Counted from the stretch's first letter, positions 1-9,315 are shown. The stretch is 64,000 nt of DNA from Azospirillum sp. B510 (GCF_000010725.1 NC_013854.1:1083001-1147000), one strand, 5' to 3'. Numbers and translations: made by a program. Notes: generated from the sequence alone by a model not told the origin.

Positions 1-1558
1 CGTTGGTCTGGTCGGCCTGGGTCACCGCCTCGCCCGAGATGCGGGTGGAGGAGGAGACCTGACGGCCGATCTCGCGGATCGAGGCCGACAGCTCCTCCGT
101 CGCCGAGGCCACCGTCTGCACATTGACGGAGGCCTGCTCCGCCGCCGCCGCCACCGTGGTCGCCATCTGGCTGGCGGTGTCGGCGTTGCTCGACATCACG
201 CCGGCGGTGTTCTGCATGTCCTTGGCCGCGGCGGCGACCTGTTCGACGATGTGCATCGCCTGCCGGTCGAAGGCCTGGATCAGCGCCTCCAACTGGCTGG
301 CGCGGCGTTCCTTCGCCGCCTGTTCGGCCGCCTGCTCGGCGGCCATGCGGTCCGCCGCGATCATGCTCTCCTTGAACACGGTGACGGCGGCGGCCATGCC
401 GCCGATCTCGCAGCGGCGGTCCAGACCGGGGATGTCGATGCTCATGTCGCGGTCGGCCAGCCGGCGCATGGTGTCGGTCAGCCGGCGGATCGGCAGGGCG
501 ACACGGCGGTTGGCGACGGTCAGGCCGCCCGCCGTCAGGCCGGCGGTCAGCAGCAGAAGCAGCAGGGCGAACAGCGCGTCCATGCGGGCATTGTCGAGAT
601 CGCCCGCCGACTGGTCGACGATGCGGTCCACCGCGGCCAGCGCCACATCGACGATGTAGCCCTGGGTCGCGGTCTCCTCCGGCCGCAGCTTATCAAGCGG
701 CACGGGGGAGGGCTTGCCGGACGCCAGCGCGGCCAGGATGGCCTTGCGCTGGTCGGCGAAGCTGCCCTCGAAATTGCCCTTGGCCTTCTGCATCGCGTTC
801 AGGATGCTGGAATGGGTGCCGGGGCGGGCCGCCGATTCGGTCACCTGCGCCCAGGTCTGGGTGCCGCGGCCGAGATAGTCGGCGACGATCAGGTCGTCGT
901 CCCGCGTCCAGCTCTGTCCGGTGCCGATGGCGTTCTGGATGCGGAAGGCCATGATGCCCAGGTTGAGCCGGGTGGCCCAGGCGGCGCGCTTGATCGTCAG
1001 CAGATTGCCGACCTCGGACGACGCCCCGCGGATGGTGGAGTCGAGCAGGTCGGTGGCCGCCGCCAGCGCGTCGAGGAACTCGTTCTGGGTCTTCAGCCAG
1101 CTGTCGGACAACCCCTTTTCGCGGGCCGACAGCGGCTTGCGCAGGGCCTCGTCGGTGGCCTTGCGCGCCTGTTCCAGCTTGTCGAAGCTGTTGCGCAGCC
1201 GATCGGCCACCGCCGGGACGCCGGGCAGTTCGGTGGTGGCGAGCGCCTTGGCGATGGCGCGGTACCCCTCGGACGAAATACGGCGCTGGCTTGCGATATC
1301 CTGTTCATCGCTGCCGCCCAGCGTCTTGTCGCTGCCCAGGGCCGGGCTGACCAGACCGCGCTCCAGCCGGGTGGCGAGCAGCGTCTTCAGCAGGTCCCGG
1401 CTGGTCACGGTCAGCGTCGCCACGCGGTCGGCGCTTCGGTAGCGCGACACCGCATCGACCAGCAGATAGGAATTCTGTGCGATCAGCAGCAGGCCAAGCG
1501 CAAGAGTCACCAGCCCGATCGTCGCGCGGATGGAAAGCGAGGACAGGAAGGATTTCAT
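1..1558 (-). CDS. Methyl-accepting chemotaxis protein, C-terminus beyond window
   Basis: Transmembrane chemoreceptor that would signal to CheA/CheW. The first 519 codons are present and the gene runs off the left edge. The start is the ATG at 1556-1558 (residues MKSFLSS). One membrane helix lies at about residues 11-31, then a mainly helical periplasmic sensing region, a second helix at about 328-350, and a HAMP segment (about 351-402). The methyl-accepting domain follows but its hairpin tip is outside the window. The sensing region is not a Cache domain by eye and looks like a helical bundle; its ligand is unknown. An AT-rich upstream region (1559-1780) probably holds the promoter. Recognition as a chemoreceptor is firm, ligand class is not. 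Confidence 0.93.
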   Translation of the reverse strand, partial: MKSFLSSLSIRATIGLVTLALGLLLIAQNSYLLVDAVSRYRSADRVATLTVTSRDLLKTLLATRLERGLVSPALGSDKTLGGSDEQDIASQRRISSEGYRAIAKALATTELPGVPAVADRLRNSFDKLEQARKATDEALRKPLSAREKGLSDSWLKTQNEFLDALAAATDLLDSTIRGASSEVGNLLTIKRAAWATRLNLGIMAFRIQNAIGTGQSWTRDDDLIVADYLGRGTQTWAQVTESAARPGTHSSILNAMQKAKGNFEGSFADQRKAILAALASGKPSPVPLDKLRPEETATQGYIVDVALAAVDRIVDQSAGDLDNARMDALFALLLLLLTAGLTAGGLTVANRRVALPIRRLTDTMRRLADRDMSIDIPGLDRRCEIGGMAAAVTVFKESMIAADRMAAEQAAEQAAKERRASQLEALIQAFDRQAMHIVEQVAAAAKDMQNTAGVMSSNADTASQMATTVAAAAEQASVNVQTVASATEELSASIREIGRQVSSSTRISGEAVTQADQTN

Positions 1559-2206
1559 TATTCTTTTCCTTTGCAAAACAACATCAGCCTTGGTGTTATC
1601 CAACCCCAGTTTTGAAATTTCCGGCAATATGGTTTCGCAAAAATTAATCTCAGCAGAGATGCGGCAATTTCCCGCAACAAATCCATTCTCTGTTTCCGCT
1701 TGATAAAGTTGATGGTTTGCGAATCCTGAGGATTTTTGGTTGCCGTGATCCAATATTTATATAACATTGATTGGATACAATTCTTCTGCGGCGGATATTA
1801 TTTCCCAGGAGGAATAAATCCGCCAGCTTCCGGGCAAGAGGATGAGCATGGGGTGCGCAGCCCTATTGAGCGGTGGGAGGGCGCTATTTCTTACATAAAG
1901 GAATGATGCGGGCGGAGTCTCTTCCTGGCGATTGCCGCGCTCATACCCCCCAGGGTGATCGCATTTGGCGACCCTCTCCCGCCCGTTCCGTTCTCCCCAT
2001 GCTTCCCGGATCGCTCTCCGACGGCGGTGAACGGAGCGACAGCGTCGCGGATGCTGTTTCACGCTGCTCCAAGCCTTCCGGCCGCCCGGATCGGACGCGC
2101 GATCGGGCCTGTCCGGTTGGGGAATAGGCGCCGTGCGTCCCGCACCGCTTGCGTGCGGGCGGGGTCCTCGCTAACTATGCCGTCTTCATCGGACGGAGTG
2201 GAAACG
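1559..2206. promoter_or_regulatory. Divergent intergenic region, chemoreceptor/thrC
   Basis: About 650 bp without a convincing gene. The first 220 bp are markedly AT-rich for this genome and contain an inverted repeat, ATCCAAT at 1748-1754 with ATTGGAT at 1770-1776, a plausible operator or promoter spacer for the chemoreceptor on the minus strand. Nearer thrC there is a hairpin with arms CCCGCAC (2139-2145) and GTGCGGG (2153-2159), with no following T run. Open frames here (for example 1873-2127) have no ribosome binding site or recognisable product. I see no T-box or known riboswitch. Confidence 0.4.
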
Positions 2207-3628
2207 GTGCGGTACGTCAGCACGCGGGGCGCGGCCCCGGTCCTGGGTTTTGAAGACGTCCTCCTGGCCGGGCTGGCGCGGGACGGCGGCCTCTATGTGC
2301 CGGAGAGCTGGCCGCAATTCACGGCCGACGATATCCGTGCCCTGCGCGGTCTGCCCTACAGCGAGATCGCCGTCCGGGTGATGCTGCCCTTCCTGGGCGG
2401 CTCGATCGCCGAGGACGAGTTTCGCGCCATCGTCCGCGACGCCTATGCCAGCTTCGACCATGCCGCGGTGACCCCGCTGGTGCAGGTCGATCCCACGACC
2501 TGGGTGCTGGAGCTGTTCCACGGCCCGACGCTGGCGTTCAAGGATGTGGCTCTGCAACTGCTTGGCCGTCTTTTCGACCATGTGCTGGCCAAGCGCGGGC
2601 AGCGGGTGACCATTGTCGGCGCCACCTCCGGCGATACCGGCTCCGCCGCCATCGAGGCCTGCCGCGACCGCCAGAACGTCGACATCTTCATCCTGCATCC
2701 CAAGGGCCGCACCTCCGAGGTGCAGCGCCGGCAGATGACCAGCGTGCTGTCGTCCAACGTCCACAACATCGCGCTGGACGGCACCTTCGACGATTGCCAG
2801 GATCTTGTTAAGGCCATGTTCAACGATGGCGCCTTCCGCGACCGGATGGGGCTGTCCGCGGTGAACTCGATCAACTGGGCCCGCATCATGGCCCAGATCG
2901 TCTATTACTTCACGGCGGCGGTGGCGCTCGGCGCCCCGGATCGCAAGGTCGCCTTCACCGTGCCGACCGGCAATTTCGGCAATGTCTATGCCGCCTACGG
3001 CGCCCGCGCCATGGGGTTGCCGGTGGAGACGCTGGTGGTCGGCTCCAACAGCAACGACATCCTGGCGCGCTTTTTCGCCAGCGGGAGCATGGTCGCGGCG
3101 CCCGTGGTGCCTACCTTGTCTCCCAGCATGGACATCCAGATTTCCTCCAACTTCGAACGGCTGCTGTTCGATCTACTCGACCGCGACGGCACCGCGGTGA
3201 CGGCGGCGCTGAACCGCTTCCGCGCCGAAGGCAAGTTCACGGTGACGGACGCTCAGCTCGCCCGCGCGCTCGCCATCTTCTCCGGCCATCGGGTGGACGA
3301 GGCCGCCACCATGGCGACCATCGCCGACGTGTGGAAGGGCAGCCTCTATCTGCTCGACCCGCACACGGCGGTCGGCATCGGGGCGGCGAAGGCCGCGGTC
3401 GCCGCCGGCCGGGTCGATCCGACGGTCGCGATGGTGGTGCTCGCGACCGCCCATCCCGCCAAATTCCCCGACGCGGTGGAAAAGGCGACCGGCCGCCGGC
3501 CGGACCTGCCGCCGCGTCTGTCCGATCTTTATGTGCGCGAGGAGCGCCTGTCCGAGCTGCCGAACGATCTGTCGGCTGTCCAGGATTTCGTCGCCAAGCG
3601 CGCCCGCGCCGCCCAGGAGGCCGCATGA
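2207..3628 (+). CDS. thrC: Threonine synthase
   Basis: Converts O-phospho-homoserine to threonine with pyridoxal phosphate (PLP), in the cytoplasm. The 473-residue product starts RYVSTRGAAPVLGF after the initiator, the usual threonine synthase opening. The PLP lysine is K112 in HGPTLAFKDVALQLLG, and the phosphate-binding segment is GATSGDTGSAA. I chose the GTG at 2207 because GGAG lies 8 bp upstream (2195-2198); an in-frame ATG at 2177 would add ten residues but has no ribosome binding site. The stop overlaps the start of the following peptidase gene as ATGA, so the two are translationally coupled. Length matches the family (about 465). Confidence 0.96.
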   Translation: MRYVSTRGAAPVLGFEDVLLAGLARDGGLYVPESWPQFTADDIRALRGLPYSEIAVRVMLPFLGGSIAEDEFRAIVRDAYASFDHAAVTPLVQVDPTTWVLELFHGPTLAFKDVALQLLGRLFDHVLAKRGQRVTIVGATSGDTGSAAIEACRDRQNVDIFILHPKGRTSEVQRRQMTSVLSSNVHNIALDGTFDDCQDLVKAMFNDGAFRDRMGLSAVNSINWARIMAQIVYYFTAAVALGAPDRKVAFTVPTGNFGNVYAAYGARAMGLPVETLVVGSNSNDILARFFASGSMVAAPVVPTLSPSMDIQISSNFERLLFDLLDRDGTAVTAALNRFRAEGKFTVTDAQLARALAIFSGHRVDEAATMATIADVWKGSLYLLDPHTAVGIGAAKAAVAAGRVDPTVAMVVLATAHPAKFPDAVEKATGRRPDLPPRLSDLYVREERLSELPNDLSAVQDFVAKRARAAQEAA

Positions 3629-4884
3629 GTTCCATTCGTGTGACGACGTTGCCCAACGGGCTTCGCGTCGCGACCGACACCATGCCCGACGTGCAGTCCG
3701 TGTCTCTCGGCTGCTGGGTCGGGGTTGGCACCCGCAACGAGGCGGCGAGCGTCAATGGCGTCGCCCACCTCGTCGAGCATATGCTGTTCAAGGGCACCCG
3801 CCGCCGTTCCGCCTTCCGCATCTCGGAAGAGATCGAGAATGTCGGCGGGCAGCTGAACGCCTACACCACCCGCGAGCAGACCGCCTATTACGCCAAGGTC
3901 CTGCACGAGGATGCGCCGCTGGCGCTCGACATCCTCTCCGACATGATCCAGCATTCCACGCTGGACGCCGAGGAGCTGGTGCGCGAGCGGACGGTGGTGC
4001 TTCAGGAGATCGGCCAGAGCGCCGACACGCCGGACGACATCATCTTCGACCATTTCCAGGCCACCGCCTATCCGGGCCAGGCCATCGGCCGCCCGGTCCT
4101 GGGCTCGGCCGAGATCGTCGGCGCGCTGCCGCGCGAGGCGCTGGTCGACTATATCGCCGGCCATTACGGCGCCCCCGGCATGGTGCTGTCGGCCGCCGGC
4201 CGCATCGAGCATGAGCGGATGGTCGATCTCGCGATGAAGGCCTTCGGCGACCTGCCGAGCGCCGCGCCGCCCAAGCCGGAGCAGGCCCGCTACGCCGGCG
4301 GCGACTTCCGCGAGGACCGCGACCTGGAGCAGATGCACCTCGTGCTCGGCTTCGACGGGGTGGGGGTGCATGATCCCGACTTCTACGCCCATTCGGTGCT
4401 GTCCACCCTGCTGGGCGGCGGCATGTCGTCGCGCCTGTTCCAGGAGGTGCGCGAGAAGCGCGGGCTGGTCTATTCGATCTACACCTTCACCGGCGGCTAC
4501 CATGATGGCGGCCTGTTCGGCGTCTATGCCGGCACCGGCGAGGACGAGGTGGCGGAACTGGTCCCCGTCGTCTGCGACGAGATCGCCAAGGTCGGCGTCG
4601 ACGTGACGGAAGAGGAGGTCGCCCGCGCCCGCGCCCAATTGAAGGCCGGGACGTTGATGGCGCTGGAAAGCAGCATGTCGCGCTGCGAGCAGCTGGGCCA
4701 GCAGATGCTGATCTACGACCGTCCTGTTCCGGTGGAGGAGATCGTGGCCAAGATCGACGGTGTCGATCGCGACGCCGTGGTCAAGGCCGCCAGCCGCCTG
4801 CGCGCCAGCCGCCCGACCGTCGCGGCGCTCGGCCCGATCGCCAAGCTGGAAAGCTACGACCGTATCGCGGAGCGTCTCGCCTGA
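3625..4884 (+). CDS. M16 family zinc peptidase (processing peptidase-like)
   Basis: Zinc metalloprotease related to the mitochondrial processing peptidase beta subunit and PqqL-type peptidases. It has 419 residues. The inverted zinc motif HxxEH is at H48-E51-H52 (VAHLVEHMLFKGT) and the third ligand is E128 in VVLQEIGQ; the C-terminal half carries the usual GGGMSSRLFQEVREKRGLVYS segment. The ATG at 3625 has a strong CAGGAGG 5 bp upstream and overlaps the thrC stop by 4 bp. The thrC-peptidase-acetyltransferase order is common in Rhodospirillales. Substrates are not predictable from sequence. There is no obvious signal peptide, so a cytoplasmic location is inferred. Confidence 0.93.
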   Translation: MSSIRVTTLPNGLRVATDTMPDVQSVSLGCWVGVGTRNEAASVNGVAHLVEHMLFKGTRRRSAFRISEEIENVGGQLNAYTTREQTAYYAKVLHEDAPLALDILSDMIQHSTLDAEELVRERTVVLQEIGQSADTPDDIIFDHFQATAYPGQAIGRPVLGSAEIVGALPREALVDYIAGHYGAPGMVLSAAGRIEHERMVDLAMKAFGDLPSAAPPKPEQARYAGGDFREDRDLEQMHLVLGFDGVGVHDPDFYAHSVLSTLLGGGMSSRLFQEVREKRGLVYSIYTFTGGYHDGGLFGVYAGTGEDEVAELVPVVCDEIAKVGVDVTEEEVARARAQLKAGTLMALESSMSRCEQLGQQMLIYDRPVPVEEIVAKIDGVDRDAVVKAASRLRASRPTVAALGPIAKLESYDRIAERLA

Positions 4885-4924
4885 CGATGGCGGCTGCGAT
4901 GCCCCCTTCCTCCCGCGCTTGCGC

Positions 4925-5090
4925 ATGGGTCCCTCCCTCCCCCGCTCTCAGCGGACCTTCGGTCCGCCTGTCGCGTCAGCACGAAGCTGGGCTTTGTGCG
5001 AGAGCTTCGCGGGAGAGGGTGGAGCTTGCGAGACTGCGGCAGTCCCCTCTCCCGCAAAGCGGGGGAGGGTTAGGGAGGGGGCCAGCGGCT
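4925..5090. repeat. Palindromic GGGAGAGGG-type intergenic repeat
   Basis: Composite of inverted C-rich and G-rich blocks: CCCTCCCTCCCCCGCTCT at the left end, CGCGGGAGAGGGTGG in the middle, and CCCCTCTCCCGC followed by GCGGGGGAGGG and AGGGAGGGGG at the right end. The outer blocks are roughly inverse complements, so the segment can fold into a long stem with an inner hairpin. The same core is found at 12211-12240, 29028-29145 and 61381-61420 in this window. It separates the peptidase gene from the acetyltransferase gene. It is probably a dispersed REP/MITE-like element; the exact ends are uncertain. Confidence 0.6.
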
Positions 5091-5101
5091 CCCGCCCCGC
5101 G

Positions 5102-5692
5102 ATGATCCGCCTCCTCGGCAGCGGCCTGATCAGCCCGCCCGCGGTCCGGCTCGACGGGCCGCACTGCTACATCAGGCCGCCCTTGCCGCGCGACTGGCGG
5201 GAATGGGCCGATCTTCGCGAGGCGTCGCGTGCCTTTCTGACGCCCTGGGAGCCGACTTGGCCGGCCGACGCCCTGACGCGGGCATCCTTCGCCCGGCGGC
5301 TGCGGCGGCAGGCGCAGGAATGGCGGGACGATATCGGCTACAGCTTCCTGATCTTCGACCGGGCGACCGACGCACTGGTTGGCGGGCTTGGCCTGACCAA
5401 CATCCGGCGCGGCGTGGCGCAGATGGGCACGCTCGGCTATTGGGCCGGCCAGCCCTATGCCCGCAACGGCTATGTGTCGGGAGGCACCCGGCTTGCCCTG
5501 GAATTCGCCTTCGCACAGCTCGGCCTGCACCGGGTCGAGGCCGCCTGCCTGCCCACCAACCTGCCGAGCCGCGGGCTGCTGGAGAAGGTCGGCTTCAGCC
5601 ACGAGGGCTATGCCCGCAGCTATCTGCGCATCGATGGCGCGTGGCGCGACCATGTTCTGTATGCCATCCTGCGCGAGGAGTGGCAGGCGTGA
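5102..5692 (+). CDS. GNAT acetyltransferase, RimJ/RimL type
   Basis: N-acetyltransferase of the family that acetylates ribosomal protein or other N-termini (RimJ/RimL/YdaF group). The 196-residue protein shows the family pattern: the N-terminal CYIRPPLPRDWREWADLR segment, a central beta strand pair ending GTLGYWAGQPYARNGY, and the C-terminal NLPSRGLLEKVGFSHEGYAR, which matches the acetyl-CoA binding end of the fold. The ATG at 5102 is chosen because it opens the recognisable domain; the frame upstream runs through the repeat at 4925-5090 and is not believed to be coding. No strong ribosome binding site is visible. The substrate is unknown. Confidence 0.85.
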   Translation: MIRLLGSGLISPPAVRLDGPHCYIRPPLPRDWREWADLREASRAFLTPWEPTWPADALTRASFARRLRRQAQEWRDDIGYSFLIFDRATDALVGGLGLTNIRRGVAQMGTLGYWAGQPYARNGYVSGGTRLALEFAFAQLGLHRVEAACLPTNLPSRGLLEKVGFSHEGYARSYLRIDGAWRDHVLYAILREEWQA

Positions 5693-5730
5693 TCCACGTT
5701 TCAGCCGATACCGCTTGAAACGATCACATC

Positions 5731-7125
5731 CTAGCGCTGGTCCAGCTTGATCTCGATGCGGCGGTTCTTCGCCAGCGCCTCGTCCGAGGTGCCGGGATCG
5801 ATGGGCTGGAATTCGCCGAAGGCGGCGGCGGCGAGCCGCTCCGCCGGAATGCCCTGGTCGATCAGGAATTTCACCACCGACAGGGCGCGGGCCGATGACA
5901 GTTCCCAGTTGGAGGAGAACTGGAAGCGCACCGGCTTGATGTCGGTGTGGCCGTCCACCCGCAGGACCCAGTTGATGTCCGGCGGAATGACCTTGCCGAT
6001 CTCGATCAGGGTGCGGGCGAGGTCGGCCAGCCGCTGCTTGCCGGCCTCCTCCAGCGTCGCCGAGCCGGACGGGAACAGCAGCTCGGACTGGAAGACGAAG
6101 CGGTCGCCGACGATGCGCACATCGGGCCGGTTGCCCAGCGCCTCCCGCACCCGGCCGAAGAATTCCGACTTGTAGCGGGCGAGGTCCTGGACCTTGGCGG
6201 CGAGCGCCTGATTGAGGCGGGCGCCCAACTCCGCGATCTGCACCTTCTGGTCGGCCGATGCCTTTTCCGACGCTTCCAGCGCAGCACCGATGCGGGCGAG
6301 CTGGTCGCGCAGCGCCAGCAATTGCTGGTTCAGCAGGTCGATCTGCTGCTTGCTTCTGGTGCCGGCGGCCTGCTCCCCGGTCAGCGAGGCCATCAGGTCG
6401 CGGATGCGCAGGTCGCGCTGGTCCAGATCCTTCTGCGCCTGCATGCGGTTGTCGGTCAGCTGCGTTTCCAGCGCCTTCAGCCGGATGTCGCGCTTGTCGA
6501 TCTCCTTCTGCGCCAGCATCGTCTTTTCGGTGGCGGACGCAAGCTCCGATTCCAGCGACTTGGCGCGGTCGCGGGTGGCGCCGAGTTCGGAGAGAAGGGC
6601 CTGGCGCTGCCGTTCGGTCAGCTGGGTCGCCGACGCGGCGGCGGCCAGCTCGCCCTCCAGCTTCTGCCGGGCGTCGCGCAGCGCCTTGAGGTCGGCCTGA
6701 AGGCTGAGGATTTCCTTCAGCTTCAGCTCCAGCGTCTCGCGGTCGACGCGGACGTTGCGTTGAAGCTCCTCCAGCGTGCGGGCGGTGCGGTCGCGGTCCT
6801 CCTGGAGCTGGCTCACCTTGACCGACATGTCGTCGCGGGCGGTGACGGAGGTCTGCAACTCGGTCGAAAGCTGGGTGATGTTGACGCGCAGATCGGCGTT
6901 GGCGTCCCGCTCCATCGCCAGCAGGTCGTTCATCTCCGCGACCTTCTGGTTCAGGGCGGTCAACTGCTCGTCGCGGCCGGTCAGGGCGGTGGCGAGATAG
7001 AATTGCGCCACGACGAAGACCATCAGCAGGAAGATGACGACCATCACCAGGGACGACAGGGCGTCGACCCAGCCGGGCCAGGCGCTGGCGTCGCGGTGGC
7101 CGTTGCGGCGGCTGATGCTGGCCAT
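5731..7125 (-). CDS. MotB-like OmpA-domain protein with long coiled coil
   Basis: Inner-membrane stator-like protein expected to bind peptidoglycan. Of its 464 residues, 22-45 form one membrane helix with an aspartate at position 21 (WVDALSSLV), where MotB, TolR and ExbD keep their proton-binding Asp. About 270 residues of heptad-rich coiled coil follow, then an OmpA-like domain (about 340-464) with LLFPSGSATLEEAGKQRL, RVDGHTD and the terminal NRRIEIKLDQR. The ATG at 7125 has GGGAG upstream. It follows the MotA-like gene by 22 bp and is surely co-transcribed with it. It is much longer than flagellar MotB, and no flagellar genes adjoin it, so a separate wall-linked motor is inferred. Confidence 0.88.
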   Translation of the reverse strand: MASISRRNGHRDASAWPGWVDALSSLVMVVIFLLMVFVVAQFYLATALTGRDEQLTALNQKVAEMNDLLAMERDANADLRVNITQLSTELQTSVTARDDMSVKVSQLQEDRDRTARTLEELQRNVRVDRETLELKLKEILSLQADLKALRDARQKLEGELAAAASATQLTERQRQALLSELGATRDRAKSLESELASATEKTMLAQKEIDKRDIRLKALETQLTDNRMQAQKDLDQRDLRIRDLMASLTGEQAAGTRSKQQIDLLNQQLLALRDQLARIGAALEASEKASADQKVQIAELGARLNQALAAKVQDLARYKSEFFGRVREALGNRPDVRIVGDRFVFQSELLFPSGSATLEEAGKQRLADLARTLIEIGKVIPPDINWVLRVDGHTDIKPVRFQFSSNWELSSARALSVVKFLIDQGIPAERLAAAAFGEFQPIDPGTSDEALAKNRRIEIKLDQR

Positions 7126-7147
7126 GATTGCTCCCGGCGCTGGACGG

Positions 7148-8341
7148 TCAGCGCTGCTGTTGCTGGTCGGCTTCCTCGGCCAGCGCCGCGATGGTGCGGG
7201 CCAGCAGCTTGATCTCGCTGCGGATCTCCTGCACCGCCTGGACCCGGCCGTTGGCGGAATCCTCGACGATGCGGGCGAGATAGATGTCCATGTTGCGCAG
7301 ATGCTGGCGCGAGGCGTCGTCGAAGCCGCCGCCGACCTCGGCCAGCCGGTCGAGCATGGCCTTCATGTCGAGCTGGCTTTCGCCCAGCCGCAGGAGAAGC
7401 TGCTGTTCGGCCCGCATATGGTCGGTCAGGCTCGACAGCCGCTCGGTCAGCGCCATCAGGTTGGCGTTGGCGGCGCGCCGGCCCTCCTCCGCCGTGGCGA
7501 CGGTGCGCTGGAGCGAGTCGAGATTTTCGGCGGTCTGCTCCAGCAGGGCGGTCAGATAGGCCGAGGCGGCATGGTCGCCCGATTCGAGACCGCCGGCGGC
7601 GGCGCTCGACAGGCGGGTCGCGCTGGACAGCCAGTCCTCCAGATCCTGGAAGAAGCGGTTGTGGGCCTGGCTGGCCTGGAGTTCGAGGAAGCCCAGCACC
7701 AGCGATCCGGCCAGACCGAACAGCGAGGACGAGAAGGCGGTGCCCATGCCGACCAGCGGCGCCTCCAGCCCCTTTTGCAGATGGGAGAACATGGTGCCGA
7801 CGTCGCCGCCCTGGACCGACAGGCTGCCGATGACGCCGCCAACGGATTGCACCGTGTGCAGCAGGCCCCAGAAGGTGCCGAGCAGGCCGAGGAAGATCAG
7901 CAGTCCGATCAGGTAGCGCGACAGCTCCCGCGATTCATCCAGACGCGAGGCGATGCCGTCGAGCAGCGAGCGCATCGACAGCGCCGACAGGGTCAGCCGG
8001 CCGCGCCGCTCACCCAGCATCCGCGCCATCGGCGCCAGCAGAACCGGCTCCTGGAGCGAAGCGGGGGGGATGCCGTTCTGGTATTGCTCCAGCCAGGCCA
8101 CCTCCGGGCGGAGCATCAGGACCTGACGGAAGATGAAGGCGATGCCGGCCAGCAGCGTCGCCAGGATGACGCCGTTCAGCGGCGCGTTGTTGAGAAAGGC
8201 CGCGCGCAGGGCGGGGAACAGCAGACCGGCAACCGCGCCGACGACGACCAGGAACAGGATCATCCGGGTCAGGAACCGCTCCGGGCGTGTCATGGGGGCG
8301 GATATCTCCAGCGGTCGGGTCGTCGGGGTTGTGGCGGTCAT
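7148..8341 (-). CDS. MotA/TolQ/ExbB-like proton channel protein
   Basis: Probable proton-channel partner of the MotB-like protein. It has 397 residues with membrane helices at about 27-46, 53-73, 143-168 and 196-218. The last two carry the conserved MotA/ExbB patterns LGTFWGLLHTV and GMGTAFSSSLFGLAGSLVLGF. A cytoplasmic coiled-coil tail of about 170 residues follows (QTAENLDSLQRTV, LDRLAEVGGGFDDAS), which flagellar MotA lacks. ATG at 8341 has GGAG upstream; an internal Met at residue 17 is possible. It lies between the OmpA-like gene and the MotB-like gene on the same strand. Function as an energised motor is inferred from family only. Confidence 0.88.
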   Translation of the reverse strand: MTATTPTTRPLEISAPMTRPERFLTRMILFLVVVGAVAGLLFPALRAAFLNNAPLNGVILATLLAGIAFIFRQVLMLRPEVAWLEQYQNGIPPASLQEPVLLAPMARMLGERRGRLTLSALSMRSLLDGIASRLDESRELSRYLIGLLIFLGLLGTFWGLLHTVQSVGGVIGSLSVQGGDVGTMFSHLQKGLEAPLVGMGTAFSSSLFGLAGSLVLGFLELQASQAHNRFFQDLEDWLSSATRLSSAAAGGLESGDHAASAYLTALLEQTAENLDSLQRTVATAEEGRRAANANLMALTERLSSLTDHMRAEQQLLLRLGESQLDMKAMLDRLAEVGGGFDDASRQHLRNMDIYLARIVEDSANGRVQAVQEIRSEIKLLARTIAALAEEADQQQQR

Positions 8342-8389
8342 GATGCTCCGAAGGCGTGTTCCGATCAGACCTCGCGCACGGGGTGGGCG

Positions 8390-9196
8390 CTATTCGTTCA
8401 GAAAGACCGCGTCGATGCGGTCCGGCTGATCGCCGCCGCCGTCCAGCCCCAGCGCGCGCACGTCGACGCGGGTGCTGCGGATGCCGAAGGCGCTCAGCCG
8501 CTCGCGCAGGGCGAGAGCCCGCGCCAACGCCCGCTGCCGTGCCTCGCGCGCCGTGTCGGGGGTGCCGCTGGCGTAGGAACGAAGCTGGAGTCTCGCGGTG
8601 CCGCTGGCGCGCAGCCGCTCGACGATCCGGTCGACCACGGGGTCCGCCGCATCCGGCAGATTGGTGGAGTCGGCCGGGAACACAAGGCTCAAAACGCTCG
8701 AAGGTGGCGGAGCGGCCACCGGAGGTGCCGCTTCCGGCGCCGGCGGCAGGGCCGCGGTGTCGGTGCGCGGCGCGAGGGGGAGCGGCTGACCGCTCGTCGG
8801 CGCGGTGGTCGGCGCGGTGGTCGGCCCGGCAGCCTGGGTTGCCGGCTGCCGCGATTGGGCCGGCGGTTGCGGTTGCGTCTGGGTCCGCGCGGTCGCCTTC
8901 GGAGCCGGCTGGGCCGGCCCCTCGGTCAGTTCCGGCACCGGGGGCGCATCCATCACCTGCGGTATGACGAGACGCGGCGGCGCCTTGACCGGCGGCGGCG
9001 TGCGCAGACCCGGACGCGCCGGGACGGGCAGGGGAACCGCGTTCTCCAGCGTCAGGCCGGCCGGAGCCATGGCGGAGCCGCTGGCCGCGCTGGTGGACGG
9101 GGTGGCCGCCGACAGGGCGGCCGGAGCGAGCGCCCAGACCGCGCATAGAGCGGCGGCGGCAAGATGTTTGCGGTCGGCGTGTCCCCAGCGGCCCAA
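8390..9196 (-). CDS. Secreted OmpA-like protein, proline-rich
   Basis: Predicted periplasmic protein of up to 268 residues. An N-terminal hydrophobic segment ending in an ALSAA-type site looks like a signal peptide, a proline/alanine-rich region occupies about 35-165, and the C-terminal 100 residues resemble an OmpA-like domain (VLSLVFPADSTNLPDAADPVV, RLQLRSYASG, RVDVRALG). The start is uncertain: the frame opens with a TTG at 9196 and no clear ribosome binding site. It is the first gene of a minus-strand set with the MotA-like and MotB-like genes, so a shared role at the cell wall is likely. The OmpA assignment is by pattern only. Confidence 0.72.
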   Translation of the reverse strand: MGRWGHADRKHLAAAALCAVWALAPAALSAATPSTSAASGSAMAPAGLTLENAVPLPVPARPGLRTPPPVKAPPRLVIPQVMDAPPVPELTEGPAQPAPKATARTQTQPQPPAQSRQPATQAAGPTTAPTTAPTSGQPLPLAPRTDTAALPPAPEAAPPVAAPPPSSVLSLVFPADSTNLPDAADPVVDRIVERLRASGTARLQLRSYASGTPDTAREARQRALARALALRERLSAFGIRSTRVDVRALGLDGGGDQPDRIDAVFLNE

Positions 9197-9315
9197 AACG
9201 ATGTGTCCCGTTAAACCTTTGTCCTGAAGACCATAGCCTATCGATCGGTCCGGTCCAACCGCTCATCCGCCCCGCCCCGCCGCCCGTCGGGACGGAGGGG
9301 CGGGGGAATGGCGGG

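Noticed and set aside
1873..2127. 84-codon frame upstream of thrC as a leader peptide
   Set aside because: No ribosome binding site, no run of Thr or Ile codons, and no attenuator with a T run follows it.
7034..9148. 704-codon open frame on the + strand opposite the MotA-like and OmpA-like genes
   Set aside because: It spans two good minus-strand genes and their spacer, and it has no start signals or motifs.
5731..9196. MotA/MotB-like pair as a Zorya anti-phage system
   Set aside because: ZorA/ZorB are MotA/MotB-like, but no ZorC, ZorD or ZorE is present, the channel protein lacks the very long ZorA tail, and the neighbours are housekeeping genes (suhB, efp).
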